Source of the DNA: Porphyra umbilicalis
Lineage: Eukaryota; Rhodophyta; Bangiophyceae; Bangiales; Bangiaceae
Direction of reading: 5' to 3'
DNA: 22,451 nt
Assembly: GCA_002049455.2 (NCBI GenBank)
Contig: KV919326.1
Span: 1-22,451, forward strand
In this document: in pieces, positions 10,058 through 19,289 of the stretch
Layout of the letters: each line of letters opens with the position of its first letter
How positions within the stretch are numbered: position 1 is the stretch's first letter
Position numbers and translations under genes: made by a program
The notes under the pieces: model-generated
Told to the model about the DNA's origin: nothing
Database searches by the model: none
Seen by the model: only the letters and a program-made list of their open reading frames with translations

Positions 10058-11395
10058 ATGGCCGCCGTCTACTCCACCGAAGTCGAGTGGCCGTCGTGGG
10101 GCGGCGGCGGTGCTGGTGGCTGTGGCACTGGCGCGGGCGTCTGGTCGGGTTCAACCGTGCCCCCTCCCCCTCCCCGGCGGTCACACCCGCTCCCGCCTTC
10201 GTCCCTGACCGGGCGGGCCGGGGAGTACGCCCACCCCCTCCCCCCTCGTGGTTGTTATGGCGGCGAGCCGGCGCAACTGGGAGGACCTGGCTCCCCCCCA
10301 ATCGGTGCCGCCGCCATGCCGCTCGACGTGCTCAAATCTCGTGCCACAGCAGTCGCTGTCGAGCAGTACAACTCTGGTCCCGGGCAGAAGCGGCGCACGG
10401 CGGCGGCGGCCGCCGGCCGCCCCACCCATCCCTCGACGGAGGATGGGATGAAGAAAGAACGCAAGCTCAAGTCCGCCTACGTCTCCCGCTATCGGGGGAC
10501 CATTTACGTCGATTTGCTCAAGGCCGCCATCGTCGCTGCCGAAGCGGACAACACAAACTCTCGCTCGTCGGTCGCGGCCGCCGCAGAGGCCAATGCGCGG
10601 CTCGCCGCTGAGTGCGCGACGTTAGAGCGGGAGCTGACGCTCCTCCAGGAGCGGTGGTGCATTGCCAACGGCAATCGCCCGTCCGTGCCGACCTTTGACG
10701 GCGCGCGGGTGGTGCACTGCAAGCGGCCCAAACTCCTCCACCCGACACCGACAAAGATGCCACCGAATTCTGCCGTGGATGTCGGGTCGGACGCCTCCCC
10801 GCGCAGCGGGCACTGCTCCCTCGGATCGACGGTGTCGGCCGCGTCGGCCGATGAGTACCCGAGCGTGCCGTCGCCGCCGCGGCGCACTGTCGACGACGAG
10901 CTCACCAGCGACCGCCGGCCGGCGCGCGCGACGCCAGCGCCGACGCCACCCGCGCCCGCGTGGGACGTGCCGACCGTTGCGGCCGTGACGCCGCTGCCGT
11001 CGTCGCCTGCACGGGCGCCGAGCTCCCCAACGCCGGCCTCATACAACACGGCGCCGCTTGTGCTTGCAGGTACCGGCGCCGACAGCGCCGGCGCCGTCCA
11101 AAGCTTTGACGCCGTCGGCTATGCCGACGCCATGCCGTCAACAACCGTGGACGCGCCGCCAGCGGAGATGCTGTCGCTCGACAACGGCAGTGACGGGGCC
11201 CCTGATGTGCTCGAGGACCTCCTCACTGGCGCGCCGCCGGACGCGGAAATGGTGCGCTTGGCGTCGGCGGCGGCGGCGATGGTGCCCGCGTTGCCGTTTA
11301 GCAAGAGCAAGGGTCCCGGATGGCAATCGACCGCCCCGACTTCCTACACGGGGTGGGTCCAGCCGTTTGCGTCGGACTGCTTACCGGCCGCGTAA
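10058..11395 (+). CDS. Putative atypical bZIP transcription factor
   Basis: Residues 131-147 form a basic segment matching the second half of a bZIP basic region: S139-A140-x-x-S143-R144, followed by Leu153/154 nine to ten residues after the Arg, the canonical spacing. A zipper-like register then runs L154, A161, S168, A175, L182, L189, L196, with canonical leucines only at its two ends. The Asn expected eight residues before Arg144 is Lys136, so DNA specificity, or DNA binding at all, is uncertain. The rest is Ser/Pro/Ala-rich and disordered with acidic patches (for example DNGSDGAPDVLEDLL near the C-terminus), a possible activation region. ATG 10058 has a good context (GCATGG). Single exon. 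Alternatively it is simply a short coiled-coil protein. Confidence 0.55.
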   Translation: MAAVYSTEVEWPSWGGGGAGGCGTGAGVWSGSTVPPPPPRRSHPLPPSSLTGRAGEYAHPLPPRGCYGGEPAQLGGPGSPPIGAAAMPLDVLKSRATAVAVEQYNSGPGQKRRTAAAAAGRPTHPSTEDGMKKERKLKSAYVSRYRGTIYVDLLKAAIVAAEADNTNSRSSVAAAAEANARLAAECATLERELTLLQERWCIANGNRPSVPTFDGARVVHCKRPKLLHPTPTKMPPNSAVDVGSDASPRSGHCSLGSTVSAASADEYPSVPSPPRRTVDDELTSDRRPARATPAPTPPAPAWDVPTVAAVTPLPSSPARAPSSPTPASYNTAPLVLAGTGADSAGAVQSFDAVGYADAMPSTTVDAPPAEMLSLDNGSDGAPDVLEDLLTGAPPDAEMVRLASAAAAMVPALPFSKSKGPGWQSTAPTSYTGWVQPFASDCLPAA

Positions 11396-12575
11396 GCGCA
11401 CCTGGATGTGGTCGAAAAGTTGCGGTGCGACGGGGGGGGGGGGACACGTCGGACTGCACGCCGATCGCGTAACACCCGGGTTCGGTGGACCAGGCGGCGG
11501 ACAGCTGCGCAGGGGCGGGGATGCGGCGTGCCCGCACACGTGCATTTTTTGGTTTGTCGTTAAACGCGTCGGTGATCGGCCGATGGTGGCGATGGGGGGG
11601 GACGCGCACTCACTGCGTACGCAGGCGGTGCGCGACAACGTGGCAGCGTATGGGGCGTTTGACTTCGTGCTTTTTTTTTCTATTGCTGTGTGTGGATGGA
11701 CAGGTGCCCGTACAGTCGCACCCGTTCCATGACTTGACTCATGTTGTTTTCTTGCCCAAGCGGAAGGGATGGCCGTGTTTACGTACGTGAAAAGAAAAAA
11801 GTTTAAAAAATGGTGCCCCATATCATGCTCTAGAACCCAAGCGTGTCGTGGCCCACTCCATCCGTGCCGGGAGGGCATTCAGATGCAGGGGCAGGCTCAG
11901 GACGCGAGCGTGAGCGCGCCCATTCGCGCGCTGGCCGTGATGGCACGAAGGTGCCACGATACTGACTCCCATGCGAGGCCCTCTCTGGGAACACCTGCAG
12001 GTGAGAACCACCCGCACCGCTAGCACAGTGAGGCGCCGCTGTCGCAACGCCGCCCGCGGTCCGGTCAGCTGAGGCGGTGGGCAGCACCCCACCCCCTCGA
12101 TTGTACCATATACTGCAGACCCCAGTCCCTGGGTATCCCGCGCGCTCTGCTCTGCTGACCCACCGCGACATCGGCGTCCACACGTACGAATCGCGCTGCA
12201 ATCAAGGCCCCAGGGATGGGTGGTGAAAGGGCGGGCTGGATGTGGCGACTATCAAACAAGCACGTCGGCGGTGGCTGGCGAGGGTTATGCAACCTATGCA
12301 ACAACCATAGTCATAGTGTGGCCGCTGGGGAAAGTCCAGACAGAAACCCAATGTCAGTGTTTCTGTGACTGCGTGCTGCCTACAAGCTGAACGCGCTGCC
12401 GCGCAGTGCGACACGCTGCCCGTGAGATTGGACTTGACCTTGCCTCTCTTTCGTGGCAAGGGCTCGCCCTCTCACATGCTCAAATGAGCCGTGACGGCGC
12501 TCGACGGTGCCAAAGACTCCCTGACTGCTACCACCCGGCGCCGTACTTTCGTCCAACGGCAACCCTTCGCTCTCC
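11396..12575. other. Convergent spacer between the bZIP-like and NT-C2 genes
   Basis: This holds the two facing 3' ends. A T run near 11669 and an A-rich stretch near 11788-11808 may belong to the 3' untranslated region. Small symmetric sites are TGGCAC/GTGCCA (11941-11956) and the perfect 12-bp palindrome CACCTGCAGGTG (11992-12003). No gene or structural RNA is recognisable. Confidence 0.45.
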
Positions 12576-15200
12576 CTAGAACCCAAAAAACGATTTGCGC
12601 CCGCCTCGGCCAGCGGCACCACTGCCAGCACTGCCGGATCTCCTCGCCCCATCTGCATCCTTGGTCGATCCGCCCGCGCCGTTGGGCGTTGCGAACCCCC
12701 CCTCGGGCGCTTGCAGCGCGTCCAGCGCCGACCGCGCTTCGCCCAGCTTGACCTCGAGGCGCGACGCGTGTTTGGCCAACCGCTCTTGCACAAGCCGGTC
12801 TTGCCGGCGGAGCTCCTTGGCGCGCAGCTGTGCGGCGAGGCGCTCCTCCTCCGCTTCAGCAAGACGGAGTTTGGTGGCGACCAGGTCGAGGAGCACCGCC
12901 TCACCGTCGGCATCCTCATTGCCGCCGCCGCCGCCGTTGTTAGGCGGCGCCGCCCGGGCCGACCGCTGCCGGGTTCCGGTCGTCTCGGCTTCAAGCTCGA
13001 CAATCCGCGAGCGGAGACGGGTCAGCTCCCGCTCGTCCATTTCCGCGGCTTGCCGCTCCCGCCAATCGTCCTCGTTGTCCGACACGCCCGCGTCGGCGCC
13101 GCCCGCCGACGCGTCGCCAAGTAGCGTCTCGCGCTCGGCGGTGGCCGCCGCGAGGGACTGGCGAAGCGTCTCCACCTCCCCCCGTAGACCCCGCCCGTCC
13201 GCTTCAAGGCGCTCGATGGAGGCGGCGACCTCTGCCTCGTCGCGTGCGTCGGGCGCGCCCACGCCCACGCGTGCCGCCGCGCGCGCTTGCCGCGCCACCG
13301 CTCGGTCGCGCTGCCGCTGTGCTGCCGCCAGCTCCTCCTCCGCCTCAGCGGCGGAGGCGCGGAGGCGGTGGGCCTCATCGTTCAGCGCATCCGCCTCAAA
13401 GCGCAGCGCGTCGAGGTCCGCCTCGGTTGCCCGCACGCCACGTGAGGCGTCGAGAGCGGCGCGCTGCGCCACGGCAAGCGCCGAAGTAGGAGACGACGCA
13501 GCGGATGCGGCGATGAGCGCCTCCTGATGCGCCGCATTTTCCGCCCGTACCTTGTCGTACATGCCCGTCAGTTGCACGTACGTCTCCTTCATCCGCGCCG
13601 CATGCGTCACGTGCGCCGCGATTTTGGAATCCGCTGCAGCGACGCTGGCGGTTAAATCCGCCGCGCGTGCGGATTCAGCTTCCAGCTCGGCCAGCAGCGC
13701 CGGGTCGGGAGAGCCCTGGGACGCCACCCCGCCCACGCCGGCGGCAGCCAGTTGGGCGGACAGGGCGTCTAGCTCGGCGCGGTGCGCGTCGCCTTCGCGA
13801 AGCAGGTTGTCTTGTACGAGCTGCAGCGCCGCACGTCGGGCGTTGGTGGCCTCCAATACAGCCTCTTGCGCCTCGCATTCGCGGGTGATGGCGGCGACCG
13901 CGTCGGCCGGAGCCACCGCAGTCGCCGTTGACAGCTGCGCTTGCAAGCGGATGTTTTCGGACTGAGCGGTCGCAACCTCACCGCGGAGTGCTTCGAGTGC
14001 CTCGGCTTTGGCAATCTTGGCCTCCTTGTCCTTGCGGAAGAGGCCCGGCCGCTTGTCCGATGAGCCCTTGTCCGCCTTGTCCGCCTTCTCCGCAGCCTTG
14101 TCCGCCGCCTTGTCCCCCTTGGTCGCCGCCTTGTCCTTGTCCTTGCGCAAACCCCCGAGGGACCGGTGTTTGGCCTTGTCTGGCGTGCCGTCCTCCCCAG
14201 CCGCCGCGTCGGCCTTGGGGCCGCCGCGTGGCGGCTTGGGCGACGGGTCCTTCTTGGACACAGACCGCTTGATGAGGCCAAGGCGGGAGCGAGAGGGCGC
14301 GATGCTGCCGCCTTTGGACGCCTTGTCGCCCTTGTCCGGCTTTTCAGACTTCGACTCCTTGGCTTCCTTTTCGGCGCTAGCCGCCCGCTCCGCCTTCTTG
14401 GACGACGACAACGTCCGGGATGCCTTGGCTGATACGGGCGTAGACGGTGTCACCGCGGCTGACGGCGTCGGCGGCGTCGATGGGGCTGCCGGCGACGATG
14501 CTGGGGCCGCGGCGACCGCAGCTACTGCCGACGACGACGATGGGCCCGGTGGCGGGGATGGCCCGGCTCCCACGGGCGACGTAGCAGATGCCAGCGGGTC
14601 GGGGATGTCGCCCACGTCTAGGTCCGCAAAGTCGTCCTCCTCCTCCGACGAGGATCCGCCCGCGAGGCTCGTCACACCCGACAACCCCGACATGGCCGAC
14701 CCTGCGTACGAGCCCTTGGTGGAGGCGTTGCTCAGGAACTTGCAGTCGACCACCGCCGTCACGGACACTTTCTCCGACAGCGAAAACACCTTGCGCTCCG
14801 ACGCGGACGGCACGCCCGCAAAGGCGGCCAGGTTAAAGTGCGTCTTGGCGACGGTCTTCTCGCTGCCCTTCTTACCAGGCGTCACAGAGATGAGAGACAA
14901 CTTGGCCTCCTTCTCCTCAAAGGAGGTGCTCTTGGCAATGCCCCCATCGCGGAAGAGCGTGCACAGCAGGGAGAGCTTCTCGTTAAACGGCTGGCCGGGG
15001 CCGCCCTTCTTGGCCGCCCCCTTGTCGACGGTGCGGGGTTTGGTCGACGCGACCTTGAGGCCGCGGGACCATTTGATAAAGTAGGTGTTGCCCTCCTTCA
15101 CGCCCGTGACAGACGCGACGGTGACGTCAAACTGGAACTTGGAGGCGGACTTGCCCCGATGGGAGACAGACCGTCGCACGCGGCTCGCAGAGCGACGCAT
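12576..15200 (-). CDS. NT-C2 domain plus long coiled-coil protein
   Basis: Residues about 19-160 match the NT-C2 domain (EEIG1/EHBP1/PMI1 type): KFQFDVTVASV opens the first strand, GNTYFIKWSRG follows, then NEKLSLLCTL, AKLSLISV with a Lys/Gly loop, HFNLAAFA and VSVTAVVDCKFL. Such domains bind membranes in proteins that link organelles or vesicles to actin. After an acidic and Pro/Ala linker come two Lys/Asp-rich blocks (about 265-300 and 355-410). Long heptad coiled coils with Ala, Leu, Glu and Arg then run almost to the end. The chain ends in a basic-aromatic tail, RKSFFGF. Plants have NT-C2/myosin-like coiled-coil proteins of this plan. A membrane-associated scaffold is inferred. The ATG at 15200 directly precedes the domain, and the 874-codon frame is unbroken. 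Confidence 0.88.
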   Translation of the reverse strand: MRRSASRVRRSVSHRGKSASKFQFDVTVASVTGVKEGNTYFIKWSRGLKVASTKPRTVDKGAAKKGGPGQPFNEKLSLLCTLFRDGGIAKSTSFEEKEAKLSLISVTPGKKGSEKTVAKTHFNLAAFAGVPSASERKVFSLSEKVSVTAVVDCKFLSNASTKGSYAGSAMSGLSGVTSLAGGSSSEEEDDFADLDVGDIPDPLASATSPVGAGPSPPPGPSSSSAVAAVAAAPASSPAAPSTPPTPSAAVTPSTPVSAKASRTLSSSKKAERAASAEKEAKESKSEKPDKGDKASKGGSIAPSRSRLGLIKRSVSKKDPSPKPPRGGPKADAAAGEDGTPDKAKHRSLGGLRKDKDKAATKGDKAADKAAEKADKADKGSSDKRPGLFRKDKEAKIAKAEALEALRGEVATAQSENIRLQAQLSTATAVAPADAVAAITRECEAQEAVLEATNARRAALQLVQDNLLREGDAHRAELDALSAQLAAAGVGGVASQGSPDPALLAELEAESARAADLTASVAAADSKIAAHVTHAARMKETYVQLTGMYDKVRAENAAHQEALIAASAASSPTSALAVAQRAALDASRGVRATEADLDALRFEADALNDEAHRLRASAAEAEEELAAAQRQRDRAVARQARAAARVGVGAPDARDEAEVAASIERLEADGRGLRGEVETLRQSLAAATAERETLLGDASAGGADAGVSDNEDDWRERQAAEMDERELTRLRSRIVELEAETTGTRQRSARAAPPNNGGGGGNEDADGEAVLLDLVATKLRLAEAEEERLAAQLRAKELRRQDRLVQERLAKHASRLEVKLGEARSALDALQAPEGGFATPNGAGGSTKDADGARRSGSAGSGAAGRGGRKSFFGF

Positions 15201-16259
15201 AGCGGGCCCACTGCCGGGGGGGAAGAGCGGAGCGGGGAGAAGAGGGCAAAAGGGGGAGGAGCGAGACGCAAGCCGGCTAGGCTAGGGTAGGGCAGAGGCG
15301 GGCAAGCTGGGGAGGGGTGGTAGCGCAACAAGTACAGGGGATCCAAGCGAGACGCGAGTGGCGGGGGCGGGCGATGCAGCATGCAGCCAACGCACCCGCA
15401 GCAGCGAGCGGGGCGGGCAACCCCGTCGCGGCCTGCGTCGGTAGAGGTGGCTCACGCCGCGCCCGCAGCAACAGCGAGCGCGGCGGGCGCGGCGGCGGTG
15501 CGCGGCTGCGCCGCGAGGTCGCTCGGCGGGCGCGAAGGTGGTGCGTAGCACATGTGGGCCGGCACCGGCGGTCGGCCCGTCACGGCGGCCGCGTCGGCGG
15601 CGGCAGCGACGGCAGCGACGGCAGCGACGGCAGCGACGGCAGCGACGGCAGCAACGGCAGCAACGGTGAGGCGCAGGCGGCAGCGGCGGCAGCCGCGGCA
15701 GCGGCGACCGAGGCGGTGGCTCCCCCCCCCCGCCCACGCGCAGCGCGGGCCACGGTGGGCAGCGGCACCGCTGCCGCCGCGGTGGCCCGCGGACACCGCA
15801 AGCCGGAGCGAGGCCGGAGGGCGGCGGCTACGGGTGGTGGGGGCTCGCACCCGCGCGCGTGTGAGGGGTCATCGCGCGCGGGGCGCGCGCCCGTGTCAGC
15901 GCGGCGTGTACACGCGTCCATGTCGTGGCTGCGGCGCCGCTGTACCGGTGGCTGCAATTGGCCGAGCGCGTGTCATGGAACATTGGGGTCGCCCCGGCCA
16001 CTCACAGCGCGACTTTCGATCCACGAATTTGGCCACCGGTTGGAGGACAGCGCGCCGTGCCGCGCGCGGGGCGACTACACCGGGCGAAAAGAGCAGAGAG
16101 AGCAGCACCGACAGAGGCGCACGTGCAGCAGGAACTACCCCAGCGGGAGGACGGCCGTTCTTGTCAAACGCAGAGTGAAAGGAAAATACGCAACACCTAT
16201 GTCGGCCAAGCCGCCACCATCCCACCCCACCGCCGTCAAAGACGCGGCGCGCCCGGCCG
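15201..16259. other. Spacer between IGPS 3' end and NT-C2 5' end
   Basis: It should contain the promoter and leader of the NT-C2 gene (minus strand) and the 3' region of IGPS. An inverted CCAAT box (ATTGG) occurs near 15956. A 9-bp minisatellite lies at 15602-15664. Long frames on both strands are composition artefacts of GC-rich repeats; none has an ATG start with recognisable content. Confidence 0.45.
15602..15664 (+). repeat. 9-bp tandem repeat, seven units
   Basis: Five perfect copies of GGCAGCGAC are followed by two copies of the variant GGCAGCAAC. The unit is a multiple of three, so it stays open in several frames (for example Gly-Ser-Asp repeats), which explains the long spurious frames here. 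Confidence 0.95.
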
Positions 16260-17406
16260 CTACACGCTCATCTCACCCAGGCTCTCCTTGGCGCCCTCGC
16301 CCTTGCCGAAAAACGCGGCGGTCGTCGACGGTCCGTACTTGACGCTGCCCTTGGCGAGGAACGCCTTGATGAGCCCCTTGGCATTGTTGTACCCCGACGC
16401 GTAGCTGTGCCCGTCCGTCTTGCTATTGTCCGCGGCCTTGACGAGCGCCTCCCCCACGAGCACCGCCGAGTAGCCCATATCCCGCACCCGCCACGCGTCG
16501 AGGCACTCCTCAATGCCGCTCTCCGCCACCGCCACCACCCCGTCGGGGATGCCCGCCCGCAGCCGCGCGGCCGTATCCAAACTCACCGCAAACGTGCGCA
16601 GGTCGCGGTTGTTGACGCCGATAATCTCCGAGCCGACGGCGACGGCGGCGGCCAACTCGGCCTCGTCGTGCACCTCGACAATCGCGTCGAGGCCGAGGCG
16701 GTGCGTCTCGGCGAGCAGCGCCCCCGTGCGCGCCTCCCCGAGCGCCGCCACGATGAGGAGCACCGCGTCCGCGCCGGCGACGGCCGCCTCGGCAATCTGC
16801 ACGGGGTCAATGATAAACTCTTTGCGGAGGACGGCAGACGGGCCCGGGTAGGCACCCTTCTTCTTGGCCTGCTCCTTGACGACCACCGCCAGGTCCGCCA
16901 TGGAGCCCCCAAAGCCCGGACCGTCGGTCAAGACCGAGATGGCCGCCGCGCCCGCCTCGTTGTAGTGGCGCGAGAGGAGCGCAGGGTCCTTAATGTCGGC
17001 AATGAGGCCCTTGGAGGGGGAGCGCCGCTTGATTTCCCCAATGACGGCGATGCAGCCCTTGGGCTTGCGGATGGCCGTGAGGAACGCCTTGCTGCGCGGC
17101 GCCCCCGCCGCCAGGCGGGCGGCAATGGGGTGGTCGTCGCCGCCGGCAGCGACTTGGGCTTTGAGGGCGGCGACCTCGTCGGCTTTGCGCTCGAGGATGG
17201 AGACGAGGACGTCGGGGATGTCGACGCCGGGGGGGGGGCGCCGGCGGCGGCGGGGGGGTGTCCTCCATGGTGACGGGGGTGGCCCGTCGGGTGGTGGCGG
17301 CAGCCGCCGCGGGTGTGGGGGGGTAAGGGCGACCGGCGACGGACGACGCGCCGAGGAAGCGGCTTGGGGACAGGCGGGCAGTGGCGGCGGGGACAAAGGC
17401 GGCCAT
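16260..17406 (-). CDS. Indole-3-glycerol phosphate synthase, plastid-targeted, frameshift in leader
   Basis: IGPS closes the indole ring precursor in tryptophan synthesis, converting CdRP to indole-3-glycerol phosphate. Hallmarks along the TIM barrel are GEIKRRSPSKG with the catalytic Lys, the LRKEFIID strand with its Lys and Glu, GADAVLLI, EVHDEAEL, GVNNRDLRTF, VAESGI and AVLVGEALV. The first ATG upstream in the neighbouring frame (17406) opens a leader (MAAFVPAATARLSPSRFLGA, then Arg/Thr/Ala-rich) typical of a plastid transit peptide. It joins the catalytic frame only if two bases are missing (or one is extra) in the C runs at 17229-17258. The C-terminus extends about 50 residues beyond the usual end, Gly/Lys/Ser-rich. 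The enzyme is stand-alone as in plants and algae, not fused as in fungi. Confidence 0.95.
17229..17258 (-). other. Frameshift zone in the IGPS leader
   Basis: On the coding strand a C7 run and a C10 run flank a GCC/GCG stretch. The transit-peptide frame and the catalytic frame differ by one position across this zone. One missing base in each run would give a smooth Pro/Ala linker into GVDIPDVLVSILERK. Confidence 0.65.
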
Positions 17407-17677
17407 CCTGGGCGCGCGGCGCAGACGCAGGGGGACACACACACGCAAACGAGACACGCCAGCAACACAGAGACGGGGGAGGACAGGGAGGGCGGAAAAC
17501 AGAGAGGCCACGGCCCGCAAAAAGGGGGACCAGTCGAGGCCAGGCGCGCGCAGTGTGCACGCGGACGAGGTGAACGTCGCGCCGGCTCTGCCACGACGAG
17601 CACGGGCCCCGGGACGACGCGGCCGCTTCACGCCCACGCGGCCGTTTCAGGGAGCTCTCGGCAACCCAATTGTATCT

Positions 17678-17683
17678 CACGTG
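17678..17683. promoter_or_regulatory. CACGTG G-box palindrome
   Basis: Perfect palindrome inside the low-GC island of the divergent intergenic region, three bases upstream of the first TTGTCATT copy. Confidence 0.4.
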
Positions 17684-17685
17684 CA

Positions 17686-17738
17686 TTGTCATTTCAAGTA
17701 CATTCATCACCATCGAGTTGTCATTGTTCGTTGTCATT
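17686..17738 (+). repeat. Three TTGTCATT copies in the divergent promoter
   Basis: Identical octamers start at 17686, 17718 and 17731, all in the same orientation, within 53 bases. Repeated short words in a promoter island suggest binding sites; the factor is unknown. Confidence 0.5.
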
Positions 17739-18072
17739 TCGCAAAAGTGATGTACTTTGTCTCTTAAACTGTGCGAAATCGCGCGGTGGGCGTCGATGCC
17801 GTCTGTGACGGGCCTCGTCTCGTGGCCAAGGCCGATCCCGCCCGTCGCGGACCGCAGCGGCAGCCGCCCCCGTCCACTCCCCCTCCCGCCGTGCCGGCGC
17901 TGGCGCCGATCCACGGGATCGGGCTTGCCCTGCCTTGTCGGCGCCGACCCCCCTTTGCCGCCACCCTTTCTCCCCTTTTTTTTCTGGCGGCCCATTGCCG
18001 AGGGTCTTGGTCGCACGCCCGCCCCACCCCCCGCCCCTGTTTGCGTGCCCCCCCCCCCCCCCGTCGGCCACC

Positions 18073-19258
18073 ATGGCGGCCGCCAGCCGCCTCGCCTACC
18101 CCTCCACCCCCGCTGTCAACGCCGCCCTCAACTGGTCCCTCGCGGCCATGCGGGTGGCGCCGAGCGGGGCGACCCGCGTCCTCCACAACCCCCCCCCGCC
18201 GCCCTCGTTGCCGCCGCGCCCGCGGCGGCGGTCGTGCGCCCGGCCGCCGCCTCGACGGTGCGCGTCTTTGCGGGCGCCGCCGCGGGCGCCGACGGCTCGT
18301 CGGCGTCGTCACCCCCAACCGTCGCCACCCCGTCGGCGGTGCAGTGGGTGCGCCTCTTGACCGCCGTGGCGGGGCGCCTCGAGCGGGCGCCGACGCTCTT
18401 TGTCGTTGACGGCGACGTGGGGGGGGGGGCGGGGGGGGCGCCCCCATCCGCGTCGTGACCGCCTCGGCGGCGGCGGCGGCGGCGGCGCGGCTGGCGCTCG
18501 GGCGCCTGCCGGGCCGCGCGCCGACGCCGGGGGGGGTCGTCCTCGTCGATGGGGGGGGCTCCCAGGCGACGCGGCGTCGGCGGAGCGGCGGTATGGGGTG
18601 GGGGGGGGGGGGGCTACGCCGCCGTGTATGACGAGTCGGCGATTGTGGGGGTGGCGGCCGCGGGGGGGGGGGGGGGTGCCGTCGCCGGCGGCCGTGCGCG
18701 AGGGCATTGCGGCGGTCGTTTCGGGCGACTTTACTTCGTACGTTGGGGGGGGGGGGGGGGGGCCGTCGACGGTGATGGGGGTGTGGGCGGGTGTGGGTGG
18801 TGGTGGGGTGCCGTGCCGTGCCGTTTTGTGGGAGCGTGCCTTGCGTGTGTGGATGGGGTGGGGCGACCCGACTGACCCGACCCGCCGCCGACCGTCTGCG
18901 CACGCGTTGGATGTGTGACTTGCTTTGCTCTCACCCCTGCTGCGCGTGGATGCCCCGCTTCCCCCGGTGATCGACGCCGATGCGCCCCCCCCCCGCGTCG
19001 TGCAGTGGGGTGTTGATGCGCTCGGCGCTCACCGACTCGACGCTCCTCGTCGGCGCCGCCGCCGCCACCGCCGCGTCGACGTACGGCATGGGCCACCACC
19101 TCCTCACCGCCGACGCGCTGTCGGCGGCGTGGGCGTGCGCCACCGCCGCCGCAGCCGACGCGCCCGCCGCGGGCGACGTCCTCCTTGGTGGCGAGTCCCG
19201 GCTGTGCCGCCACACCGGCCCGCGGTCGGTGCCGGTGCCGCGCTCCGTGACGCTCGCG

Positions 19259-19289
<31 letters not shown>

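Larger units (their letters stand above)
17407..18072. promoter_or_regulatory. Divergent promoter region between IGPS and the gene at 18073
   Basis: The two genes are transcribed away from each other across 666 bases. Inside is an island of clearly lower GC (about 17655-17780) holding a CCAAT box (17666-17670), a perfect G-box/E-box palindrome CACGTG (17678-17683) and three copies of TTGTCATT (17686, 17718, 17731). CACGTG is the classic site of bZIP and bHLH factors. A shared bidirectional promoter is inferred. Confidence 0.5.

Noticed and set aside
14008..15084. 358-codon plus-strand frame
   Set aside because: Exact antisense of the NT-C2 gene, whose domain and coiled coil are clear on the minus strand.
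15602..15664. CRISPR-like or regulatory array
   Set aside because: Units are adjacent 9-mers without spacers, in a eukaryotic setting; it is a simple tandem repeat.
15317..16342. 341-codon plus-strand frame with Gly-Ser-Asp repeats
   Set aside because: Starts at GTG, overlaps the IGPS 3' end, and is held open by the 9-bp repeat and GC bias.
8302..17762. Shared word TGTACTTTGTCT near 8302 and 17751
   Set aside because: A single 12-base match with unrelated flanks is within chance for a window this size.
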